Source: Deltaproteobacteria bacterium UBA5329
GTDB lineage: Bacteria > Desulfobacterota > Syntrophorhabdia > Syntrophorhabdales > Syntrophorhabdaceae
Direction of reading: 5' to 3'
Assembly (NCBI GenBank): GCA_002408185.1
Contig: DHQV01000021.1
Span: 1 to 9,050 of the forward strand
DNA: 9,050 nucleotides
Shown here: positions 1 to 5,942 of the stretch, piece after piece
How positions within the stretch are numbered: the stretch's first letter is position 1
How the letters are laid out: each line of letters opens with the position of its first letter
Made by a program: the position numbers and the translations under genes
The notes under the pieces: model-generated
What the model was told of the DNA's origin: nothing
Databases searched by the model: none
The model's input: the letters and a program-made list of their open reading frames with translations, nothing else

Positions 1-31
1 GTGAGGCCCCAGCCTGCTTGATTGAAATGGT

Positions 32-655
32 CTAGAATACGGGACGTATCGCTCGGGCCGGTTTCAGGTCCGTGCTGGACATGACCTCCGACTGGTCGAT
101 TGCTTCCGCCAGGCTTAAGTTTCCGCTCAGATAGGCCTGGGTGGCGCTCTTAGGGAAGAAGATGTGAACATATTCTATATGACCGCCATACGTGTCGCAC
201 TGTGAATGGTCCCTTGCTGCCCAGTAGACGCCGAAAGCGAGTCCTTCGATATCATTCTTGTCCAGATCGCCGGGCTTGATCATTTTTACATATTTCGGCA
301 CGAAATCCTTGATTATCGCGGCCAGCCTCTGTTCGGGTTTTGTCGTATTCATGTCAAACGATGCATCTTTCGGTCGCACATAAACCATGAGGTAATGAAG
401 CGTCTGTTTGTCATAATCTTCGAGGGTGGTGATCCCAATGCCATCTTGATAAAGTCCAACGCCTTGCGAGCTGAAGCGGTTATATATTTCCTTGAACAGG
501 CTCGAATTTGATTCGTAGAGTTTCTGCACGTGCTTGTCGTTATAGTTCTTCTTGATACTGTCCGATTCGGTCCTGGCATAGTACTGCGGCCCGGTACAGG
601 AAACAACCAGAACCGCCAGGAACAATGCGACGATGATGTTTCTTGTGTTTCTCAT
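32..655 (-). CDS. Putative lipoprotein of unknown function, end of the operon
   Basis: I do not recognise this 207-residue protein. What is visible: a basic N-terminus (R2, R5), a hydrophobic stretch at about residues 7-18, and a lipobox V17-V18-S19-C20 typical of signal peptidase II substrates. The mature protein would therefore begin at the lipidated Cys20. Thr21 at the +2 position carries no inner-membrane Asp retention signal, so outer-membrane anchoring is likely in a Gram-negative host. The rest is soluble, mixed alpha/beta in character, with charged segments and one other cysteine (C153). There are no further membrane segments and no catalytic motif I can name. The ATG lies inside an ATGA overlap with the stop of the upstream MerR-like gene. 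A GAGGAG ribosome site sits about 11 bases upstream, a little far. It ends with TAG, leaving 31 bases to the window edge. The gene is intact. Lipoprotein status is confident; function is unknown. Confidence 0.85.
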   Translation of the reverse strand: MRNTRNIIVALFLAVLVVSCTGPQYYARTESDSIKKNYNDKHVQKLYESNSSLFKEIYNRFSSQGVGLYQDGIGITTLEDYDKQTLHYLMVYVRPKDASFDMNTTKPEQRLAAIIKDFVPKYVKMIKPGDLDKNDIEGLAFGVYWAARDHSQCDTYGGHIEYVHIFFPKSATQAYLSGNLSLAEAIDQSEVMSSTDLKPARAIRPVF

Positions 656-978
656 TTCTTTTTCTTCTCCTCTTGTTTCAACATTGCCACGAGCTCCGTC
701 AGTTCCTCACGGATCTCGTTCAGGATGCGTTTATGATTGGCAAGATATTGCTTTGCCCCATCAATTGTAAATCGTTTTTCATGCAGAAGCTTTTTGATCG
801 TAAAGATGATCTCGAGGTCTTTCTTCTTATAAAGCCTCTGTCCCGTTGGACTCTTTACGGGCTTGATGTCTTTGAATTCCTGCTCCCAGTACCTCAGCAC
901 ATGGGGTTTGAGCCCTGTCAGGGTACAGACTTCCTTGATACGGTAAAAGACCCGGTCGGGTATTTCTCTTCCGTTCAT
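652..978 (-). CDS. Small MerR-family-like DNA-binding protein
   Basis: This 108-residue protein has a MerR-type winged helix-turn-helix. YRIKEVCTLTGLKPHVLRYWE (about residues 12-32) is the HTH with the family's LRYWE signature, and the wing follows with G46-Q-R-L-Y50 and the DLEIIFTIKKLL helix. A basic, glutamate-rich helix (about 82-104) resembles the dimerisation coiled coil. There is no C-terminal effector-binding domain and no conserved metal-binding cysteines, so it is a minimal regulator whose signal, if any, is not visible. The ATG overlaps the ihfA stop as ATGA, with AGGCAGGA upstream inside the ihfA 3' end, implying translational coupling to IHF-alpha. Its own stop overlaps the next start in the same way. 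A short MerR-like gene after ihfA is, to my knowledge, recurrent in delta-type proteobacteria. Fold assignment is confident; target genes are unknown. Confidence 0.88.
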   Translation of the reverse strand: MNGREIPDRVFYRIKEVCTLTGLKPHVLRYWEQEFKDIKPVKSPTGQRLYKKKDLEIIFTIKKLLHEKRFTIDGAKQYLANHKRILNEIREELTELVAMLKQEEKKKK

Positions 979-1262
979 TCCTGCCTGCTATTGTTAATTT
1001 CGTCCTTCAATACCTGGCTCAGCCTGAAACTTAAGACCTTGCGCTCCGTGATCTTGATCTCTTCGCCTGTTTGCGGGTTCCTTCCCCGACGGGCTTTTTT
1101 CTTGCGTACGAAAAAATTACCAAAGCCGGAAATTTTGACGTTCTCGTCGGTCGCCAGTGTATCCTTTATAATTTCAAAGAACCGGTCGACGATATGCGCG
1201 CACTCCCGTTTGGAAAATCCGAGCTTTTCGTAAAGATCGGTCACAATGTCTATTTTCGTCAT
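975..1262 (-). CDS. ihfA: Integration host factor alpha subunit (HU/IHF family)
   Basis: This is a 95-residue HU/IHF-family DNA-bending protein, the family's usual length. Visible features are the N-terminal helical dimerisation part (residues 1-40), the KISGFGNF turn (43-50), and the beta-arm with R59-G-R-N-P-Q-T-G66. Pro63 corresponds to the intercalating proline that kinks DNA. The IxITxRxVxxFR pattern (69-80) points to the IHF-alpha branch rather than HU. With a beta partner it would bend DNA in nucleoid organisation, recombination and sigma54 promoter architecture; no ihfB is in this window. The ATG at 1262 follows a strong AAGGAGGAGGA site located just after the pheT stop, nine bases away. 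The pheST-ihfA order is the classical one. The alpha-versus-HU distinction rests on sequence pattern plus context. Confidence 0.93.
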   Translation of the reverse strand: MTKIDIVTDLYEKLGFSKRECAHIVDRFFEIIKDTLATDENVKISGFGNFFVRKKKARRGRNPQTGEEIKITERKVLSFRLSQVLKDEINNSRQE

Positions 1263-1271
1263 TCCTCCTCC

Positions 1272-3653
1272 TTATACCCTTAAAGAAATTCCATCAATAT
1301 TGGTCATCTCCTCGATGATCTTTTCCTGGAGAGAATTAACCCGTTCATCGGTAAGAGTTTCTTCAAATGACTGGAATACGACCCGTATGGATACACTTCG
1401 CATCTCCTTGCGGAACATATCGAATATTCCTACGGAAACGATAAGGGGTGAGATATCCTTTATCTTCTGTACAACCGCAGATATCGGCACAGCATCGTCC
1501 ACGAAAAACGAAAAATCCCTGGTAGCCTGTGGAAAACGGGGTATCGGCTTGTACTGAAGCGTCAGATTCCCTTTTTGTAAGATTATATCAAATCGTAACT
1601 CAGCGCAATAAATAGTTTGTTCAATTTCATAGACTTTGAGAATGTCATCCCTGATGGAACCTATCCAGCCGGCCTTGACCCCATCGATCTTGATATCCGC
1701 AGAGCACCTCTGGTCGAGAAATGGTTCGGCAGTCGGAGAGAACTCGCAATTTGCTCCAAGTTGCTCCATCAGTCCTTCAACTATACCTTTTATGTCAAAA
1801 TAGTCATAGTCGGGGTATTTTTCTTTCCAAAAATATTCCTTCTCTCTGCCAGTCAATGCAAAGCACAGGATCGTTTCTTCGCGAATGTCATGGGGCTTGC
1901 CCTGAAAGAATACCTTTCCTTTTTCAAAGAACCTCAGGTTTTTCGAGCCCCGGTTGAGATTATACGCGATACATTTAAGGATCGCCGGCATCATCATTGT
2001 TCTCATAACACCCCAATCCCGCGAAATGGGGTTCATGATGGGTACATAGCGGCTGCGCTCATCATTCTCGGGTATTCGGAAAAGCTCGATATCTTTCGTA
2101 GAGAAGAATGAAAAATTGATGATCTCAAAGAACCCTGTTCCCAGGCAATATTCCCGCACGATATTCAAAGATCGGTCTTTATTCGTTAGCTTTTGAGGTT
2201 TAAGGACGGCAACCGGGCTCGTGTCCGGGATGTGTTCGAAACCGTGGACGCGGGAGATCTCTTCGATCACATCGGCAGCTTCACTGATATCATGCCTGAA
2301 ATTGGGGATGGTTATGGTGAAACCGTTTTCATTCTCTTTCATGACATGCAGTTCAATGGAACGCAGGGCCCGCGTCATTGCTTCGTGGCTGATATGCGTG
2401 CCCAAGAGTCCATTTATATTGCTGTATGTGATATAGATGGTCCGGGGCTCTCTCTTTTCGAATATTTCCCGCTGCCCGTTTATAACGGTACCGCCGCCCA
2501 ACTGGTGCATCAGGAACATTGCCCTGTCAGCTGCATATCCAACATTGTCGATGTCTATGCCCTTTTCGAACCGCAGGGATGCCTCTGACCGTATACCGAG
2601 ACGACGGGCCGTTGCCCGTATTGAAAATGGGTTAAAATAGGCACTTTCCAGGGCCATGTTGGTTGTGGAAGCCGTGATCTCGGAATTCTCGCCGCCCATT
2701 ATGCCCGCAATAGCTACGGGGCCCGAACCGTCGCAAATAAGGATATCACCGGGTTCAAGCTGTCTGTCGACGCTGTCAAGCGTCGTGAACGTTGAGGGTT
2801 CACGGGCGACCCTGACATCGATCCTCGATTCCGAAAGGCGTTCGTAATCGAAAGCGTGAAGGGGCTGGCCAAGCTCAAGCATGACATAGTTCGTTACGTC
2901 GACTATGTTATTGATCGGTCTCATGCCGCATCGGGTTATTCTCCGGCGTATCCAGAAGGGAGACTGCCCGATCGATATGCCCTTTATCAATTTGAGGATA
3001 TAGCGCGGGCACGCACCGGTATCCTGAATGGTGAGGCCAACCTGATCCTCGATCTTTTGGTCGGAGGCGGCATCAAGTGTAAAAATGGGAAGCTTTGCCC
3101 TCTGGCGCAGTATGCTTGCGACCTCGCGGGCGATGCCGAAGACACTCAGACAGTCACCCCTGTTCGGGGGGACGCTGATGTCGATAACGGTGTCATACGC
3201 GATCGGCGATTCGGCAATGACAGTGCCTGTGCTTATTTCTTCCGGAAGAATGAATATCCCGCTATGATCGTCAGATATGCCAAGTTCCTTTTCCGAACAC
3301 AGCATACCGTACGATTCTATCCCTCGGACAGCACGCTTGCCGACAACGAAATCCTTGTCGAGGGCCGCACCGACCATTGCGAGCGGGACCCTGTCATTGA
3401 CGGATATGTTTGGTGCCCCGCAAACGATGGTCAGGTCTTCTTTGCCTGTATTGACGGAACATACCGACAGACTATCGGCATCGGGATGGGGCGCTATCTT
3501 CGTTATTGTCGCCGCCACTACCCCCGTAAAACGGGGCGTGAACCTTTCAACGCCTTCGACCTCGAGACCTCGCATTGTAAGGCGCTTTGCGAGGTCGTCT
3601 ATATCTATGTCAATGACGACGAATTCATTCAGCCATTCGATAGGTATCTTCAA
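1272..3653 (-). CDS. pheT: Phenylalanyl-tRNA synthetase beta subunit
   Basis: PheT, 793 residues, is the large subunit of the alpha2-beta2 cytoplasmic PheRS that charges tRNA-Phe; the length is normal. The order of parts is: N-terminal MKIPIEWLNEFV; the EMAP-II/OB-type tRNA-binding domain (about 40-150, with PHPDADSL and IVCGAPN); the B3/B4 editing module (about 200-390, with PPNRGDCLS just before it and NIVDVTNYVMLELGQPLHAFD in it); the B5 domain (about 400-475); the class II-like core (about 480-680); and the C-terminal ferredoxin-like anticodon-binding domain (about 700-793, beginning near RFPQATRDFSFFVDD). The start is TTG, supported by GAGGTG seven bases upstream (3661-3666), which overlaps the pheS stop. 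No ATG is close by in frame. The frame is open throughout and sits 11 bases after pheS, so the two are surely co-translated. Confidence 0.98.
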   Translation of the reverse strand: MKIPIEWLNEFVVIDIDIDDLAKRLTMRGLEVEGVERFTPRFTGVVAATITKIAPHPDADSLSVCSVNTGKEDLTIVCGAPNISVNDRVPLAMVGAALDKDFVVGKRAVRGIESYGMLCSEKELGISDDHSGIFILPEEISTGTVIAESPIAYDTVIDISVPPNRGDCLSVFGIAREVASILRQRAKLPIFTLDAASDQKIEDQVGLTIQDTGACPRYILKLIKGISIGQSPFWIRRRITRCGMRPINNIVDVTNYVMLELGQPLHAFDYERLSESRIDVRVAREPSTFTTLDSVDRQLEPGDILICDGSGPVAIAGIMGGENSEITASTTNMALESAYFNPFSIRATARRLGIRSEASLRFEKGIDIDNVGYAADRAMFLMHQLGGGTVINGQREIFEKREPRTIYITYSNINGLLGTHISHEAMTRALRSIELHVMKENENGFTITIPNFRHDISEAADVIEEISRVHGFEHIPDTSPVAVLKPQKLTNKDRSLNIVREYCLGTGFFEIINFSFFSTKDIELFRIPENDERSRYVPIMNPISRDWGVMRTMMMPAILKCIAYNLNRGSKNLRFFEKGKVFFQGKPHDIREETILCFALTGREKEYFWKEKYPDYDYFDIKGIVEGLMEQLGANCEFSPTAEPFLDQRCSADIKIDGVKAGWIGSIRDDILKVYEIEQTIYCAELRFDIILQKGNLTLQYKPIPRFPQATRDFSFFVDDAVPISAVVQKIKDISPLIVSVGIFDMFRKEMRSVSIRVVFQSFEETLTDERVNSLQEKIIEEMTNIDGISLRV

Positions 3654-3660
3654 TCGATCA

Positions 3661-3666
3661 CACCTC
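3661..3666 (-). promoter_or_regulatory. pheT ribosome-binding site supporting a TTG start
   Basis: GAGGTG on the minus strand lies seven bases before the TTG at 3653 and overlaps the pheS TGA stop (3665-3667). It fixes the pheT start as TTG and suggests reinitiation after pheS. Confidence 0.75.
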
Positions 3667-4675
3667 AGAACTGCGCGAGAAACCTTACATCGTTATAGTA
3701 AAATTGACGGATATCGTCGATGCCGAATTTGATCATGGCGATGCGCTCGACACCCATACCGAACGCGAAACCCGTGATCTCCTCCTGGTCATACCCGACA
3801 TTCCGGAAAACCTGGGGATGCACCATACCGGAGCCCAATATCTCGAGCCATCCCGTGTCCTTGCACACTCTACAGCCTTCACCGCGGCATATAACGCATC
3901 CTATGTCCACTTCGGCTGAAGGTTCGGTAAAAGGAAAATAGCTCGGACGGAACCTTAGTGGCGTGTCGGGGCCGAACATCTCATGGATAAATATGGTGAG
4001 TATCCCTTTCAGGTCCGAAAACCGCACACTCTTATCGACCATCAATCCTTCGACCTGATGAAACATGGGGGTATGCGAGATATCGTTATCGCAACGGTAG
4101 ACGGACCCCGGGGCGATGATCTTGACCGGGGGGAGCTTGGCCTCCATCGTCCGTATCTGGACGGGAGACGTGTGGGTCCTCAGGACTATGCCGGGGTTTA
4201 TGTAGAATGTATCTTGCATATCCCTTGCAGGGTGGTCTGACGGAATATTGAGGGCCTCAAAATTATAGTGCTCCGACTCAATATCTGGCCCTTCTTCAAC
4301 GGCAAATCCGAGCGACGAGAAGATCCTGATGATCTCCTCGAGGGTTATCGTTATTGGATGCTTTCTGCCAAAAAGCGGGACGGTCCCGGGCATTGTTATA
4401 TCGATGCGCGAAGCGGCTTCCCGTTTACGCCTTTCTATTTCCCCAAACTGTTTTTCCAGTTCGCCGAGCCGCCCATCGGCCCACGATTTTATCTCGTTTA
4501 TCGCTTTGCCTGCATCGCGGCGCTGGTCTTTATCAAGCGTTTTGAGCTTGTCGAGGTATTCGGCAACGATCCCCTTCCTGCCGAGGATGGACACCTTGAC
4601 CTGTTTTGCATCATCAGCGTTTGCTATCCGGGATATTTCGCTCTTGATCTTTTCTTTAAGTCCGCTAATATCCAA
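3665..4675 (-). CDS. pheS: Phenylalanyl-tRNA synthetase alpha subunit
   Basis: PheS, 336 residues, is the catalytic subunit of PheRS; it forms Phe-AMP and transfers Phe to tRNA-Phe. It has an N-terminal coiled coil (about 1-90) that contacts tRNA, then the class II core. Key parts are the HPARDMQDTFYI segment (148-159), RTHTSPVQIRTM (166-177), the FHQVEG loop (205-210), FRPSYFPFTEPS (242-253) and motif 3 GFAFGMGVER (302-311). Ala304 matches the phenylalanine-pocket alanine of E. coli PheS. Four cysteines (260, 263, 268, 271) form the Cys cluster seen in many bacterial PheS. The start is TTG at 4675, with GGTGA at 4679-4683 as a moderate ribosome site. It begins eight bases after the rplT stop. 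No irregularity is seen. Confidence 0.98.
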   Translation of the reverse strand: MDISGLKEKIKSEISRIANADDAKQVKVSILGRKGIVAEYLDKLKTLDKDQRRDAGKAINEIKSWADGRLGELEKQFGEIERRKREAASRIDITMPGTVPLFGRKHPITITLEEIIRIFSSLGFAVEEGPDIESEHYNFEALNIPSDHPARDMQDTFYINPGIVLRTHTSPVQIRTMEAKLPPVKIIAPGSVYRCDNDISHTPMFHQVEGLMVDKSVRFSDLKGILTIFIHEMFGPDTPLRFRPSYFPFTEPSAEVDIGCVICRGEGCRVCKDTGWLEILGSGMVHPQVFRNVGYDQEEITGFAFGMGVERIAMIKFGIDDIRQFYYNDVRFLAQF

Positions 4676-4683
4676 GCGTCACC

Positions 4684-5043
4684 CTAATGCGTCATAACGG
4701 CTTTTACTTTGGAAACAACCTGCTCGAATCCGGCTGGATCGTTCACTGCCATATCGGCGAGTGATTTCCTGTTAAGGGCGATGTTGGCGACCCTCAGCCC
4801 ATTAATGAAACGATTGTAGGGAATACCACAGGATCGGCACGCAGCATTGATACGGACTATCCACAGTGACCGGAAATCGCGCTTGCGCTCTTTGCGTCCT
4901 ATATAGGCATACTTGAGGGCTTTAAAGACGCTTCTCTTCGCTACACTGAATACATTCTTCCTGCGCTGCGTCATGCCCTTTGCAAGTTTCAATATCTTTT
5001 TTCTTCTCTGTCTTGCCTTAAATCCTCGTTTTACCCTTGGCAT
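4684..5043 (-). CDS. rplT: 50S ribosomal protein L20
   Basis: L20, 119 residues, is a very basic 23S-binding protein needed early in 50S assembly. The N-terminus MPRVKRGFKARQRRKK is the family's long basic extension. The globular part shows RRKNVFSVAKRSV, the RDFRSLWIVRINAACR segment and the LNRKSLADMAV region. Length is normal (about 117-119). The ATG at 5043 follows GAGGTAAGG in the 25-base gap after rpmI. In other bacteria L20 represses its own operon by binding an mRNA site that mimics its 23S target. The candidate place for such a site here is the structured leader before rpmI, not this gap. Confidence 0.99.
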   Translation of the reverse strand: MPRVKRGFKARQRRKKILKLAKGMTQRRKNVFSVAKRSVFKALKYAYIGRKERKRDFRSLWIVRINAACRSCGIPYNRFINGLRVANIALNRKSLADMAVNDPAGFEQVVSKVKAVMTH

Positions 5044-5068
5044 GGTACCTTACCTCTCTTAAACCTTT

Positions 5069-5266
5069 TTATAAATACGGTATCAATGATTTGATTCTCT
5101 TTGCATCCGCCGGATGCACCGTATCGGCTTTTGAAAGCCGACGTTTCATCTTCGGTGTCTTGCATGAAAGCAAATGGCTATGGTAGGCCTTGGCGCGTTT
5201 TATCTTGCCGCCGGCGGTAACTTTCACGCGTTTTGCCAGCCCGCGATGGGTTTTTACTTTAGGCAT
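5069..5266 (-). CDS. rpmI: 50S ribosomal protein L35
   Basis: L35 is a 65-residue basic protein of the large subunit. The start MPKVKTHRGLAKRVKVTAGGKIKR and the end in IKSLIPYL are diagnostic, and the length is standard. The ATG at 5266 is preceded by a strong GAGGAGG site at seven bases. It lies upstream of rplT, 25 bases apart, as in nearly all bacteria. Upstream is a 152-base structured region (5267-5418). If L20 feedback control exists here, this gene's translation would be its target. Confidence 0.99.
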   Translation of the reverse strand: MPKVKTHRGLAKRVKVTAGGKIKRAKAYHSHLLSCKTPKMKRRLSKADTVHPADAKRIKSLIPYL

Positions 5267-5303
5267 TGTGCATCCTCCTCTTGTTTAAAGGGAAACAGTT
5301 TCT

Positions 5304-5320
5304 GGGGCTTGCGTCGCCCC
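5304..5320 (-). other. Stem-loop 1 (rpmI-proximal)
   Basis: GGGGC (5304-5308) and GCCCC (5316-5320) form a perfect 5-bp GC stem with a 7-base loop. It abuts stem-loop 2 directly and lies about 38 bases before the rpmI start codon. Confidence 0.5.
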
Positions 5321-5344
5321 CTCCACGAGCAAAAGCTCGCGGAG
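5321..5344 (-). other. Stem-loop 2 (strong, 10-bp stem, UUUU loop)
   Basis: In the transcript CTCCGCGAGC pairs with GCTCGTGGAG over 10 bp with one G-U pair, closing a UUUU tetraloop (5331-5334). It is the strongest local hairpin in the window. Its stem overlaps the start of tandem unit 1, so folding and repeat structure are linked. No U-run follows. Confidence 0.65.
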
Positions 5345-5397
5345 CCACCCCTTTTCGCTCGCCGTGCGGAGCCACCCAACCTGAGCAAGCTCGCCGT
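5339..5397 (-). repeat. Two contiguous imperfect tandem units (27 and 32 bp)
   Basis: Read on the plus strand, unit 1 (5339-5365) and unit 2 (5366-5397) both start with the 12-base GCGGAGCCACCC and both end with the 9-base GCTCGCCGT. The spacers differ (6 and 11 bases). The units abut exactly. Such a pattern fits slippage, or a dispersed intergenic element built of modules. Confidence 0.8.
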
Positions 5398-5402
5398 CGG
5401 GT
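5374..5402 (-). other. Stem-loop 3 (infC-proximal)
   Basis: In the transcript ACCCGA (5402-5397) pairs with TTGGGT (5379-5374), six pairs including one G-U. An inner GAGC/GCTC may extend it. It covers most of tandem unit 2. Confidence 0.4.
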
Positions 5403-5418
5403 ACTCGGCTAACTTATA

Positions 5419-5937
5419 TTACAAAGGGGCGAAGATCATAACAATATTTCTGCCGTCAAATTTGGACCTTTGCTCCAACTCTCCTACATCTTTCAACGAA
5501 TCCACTACCTTTTGAGCCAGTTTCTCGCCCATGGCGACGTGAAGGATCTCTCTTCCCCGGAACATGATGATGATTTTTAGCTTATGGCCCTCTTCAAGAA
5601 ACTCCCTCAGATGTTTCATCTTGAACTGAAAATCATGTTCCTCTATCTTTAGCCCGAGTTTCATTTCCTTTATCTGGATCACGGCCTGTTTTTTCTTGGC
5701 CTCCTGGGCCTTTTTTTGCAGTTGATATTTGTATTTCCCGTAATCCATGATCTTGCACACCGGCGGGGCCGACTTCCCCGAAACCTCCACAAGATCGAGC
5801 TCCTTCTCCCGCGCCAGCCGCAGGGCCTCCGACGTGGAAACGATGCCCAATTGTTCCCCGTTTTCGTCGATCAGACGCACCTCGCGAACCCGGATCCTTT
5901 CATTGACATTGGTGTCTTTGAAATCTTTACCTGCTAT
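5419..5937 (-). CDS. infC: Translation initiation factor IF-3, probable ATA start
   Basis: IF3 binds the 30S subunit, checks the start codon-anticodon match and prevents premature 50S joining. With the start chosen here it has 172 residues, close to the family norm. The N-domain (about 8-75) carries VNERIRVREVRLIDENGEQLG and the hallmark PPVCKIMDYGKYKY (59-72). A lysine-rich linker follows, then the C-domain (about 88-172) with KIIIMFRGRE (121-130) and DGRNIVMIFAPL at the end. Start choice: AGGAGG (5946-5951) lies eight bases before ATA at 5937, ideal spacing. The alternative GTG at 5946, giving three more residues and a GTGA overlap with the thrS stop, has the Shine-Dalgarno run into the start codon itself and no other ribosome site. 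Rare starts (AUU, AUC) are known for infC and let IF3 repress its own synthesis. Identity is certain; the start is inferred. Confidence 0.97.
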   Translation of the reverse strand: MAGKDFKDTNVNERIRVREVRLIDENGEQLGIVSTSEALRLAREKELDLVEVSGKSAPPVCKIMDYGKYKYQLQKKAQEAKKKQAVIQIKEMKLGLKIEEHDFQFKMKHLREFLEEGHKLKIIIMFRGREILHVAMGEKLAQKVVDSLKDVGELEQRSKFDGRNIVMIFAPL

Positions 5938-5942
5938 GAGGC

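Larger units (their letters stand above)
5267..5418 (-). other. Structured infC-rpmI intergenic leader with tandem repeats
   Basis: These 152 bases separate infC from rpmI, an unusually long and GC-rich gap in an otherwise tight operon. They hold two contiguous repeat units and three possible stem-loops, listed separately. A short palindrome GAAAC-T-GTTTC lies at 5292-5302. No T-run follows any of the hairpins in the direction of transcription, so a simple intrinsic terminator is unlikely. The place matches where L20/L35 autoregulatory mRNA structures occur in other bacteria, but I cannot recognise a known L20-site consensus. A dispersed genomic repeat that landed here is the main alternative. 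Confidence 0.6.

Noticed and set aside
1..31. Possible hairpin AGGC/GCCT after the lipoprotein stop
   Set aside because: Only a 4-bp stem is visible, no T-run follows within the window, and the sequence is cut by the edge, so a terminator cannot be supported.
643..1233. A 196-codon plus-strand open frame opposite merR/ihfA
   Set aside because: Both minus-strand genes beneath it are recognisable and overlap-coupled. The plus frame is composition-driven and cysteine/phenylalanine-rich in the manner of antisense translations.
2856..3698. A 280-codon open frame on the plus strand opposite pheT
   Set aside because: It is the antisense shadow of pheT, which has full family similarity. The shadow product resembles nothing and has no ribosome site or context.
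5304..5344. Stem-loops before rpmI as an intrinsic terminator
   Set aside because: The stems are strong but the bases after them in the transcript lack a U-run, and rpmI-rplT normally need read-through from infC.
5339..5397. CRISPR-like repeat-spacer structure
   Set aside because: Only two copies, with 6- and 11-base spacers and no leader or cas genes; not a CRISPR array.
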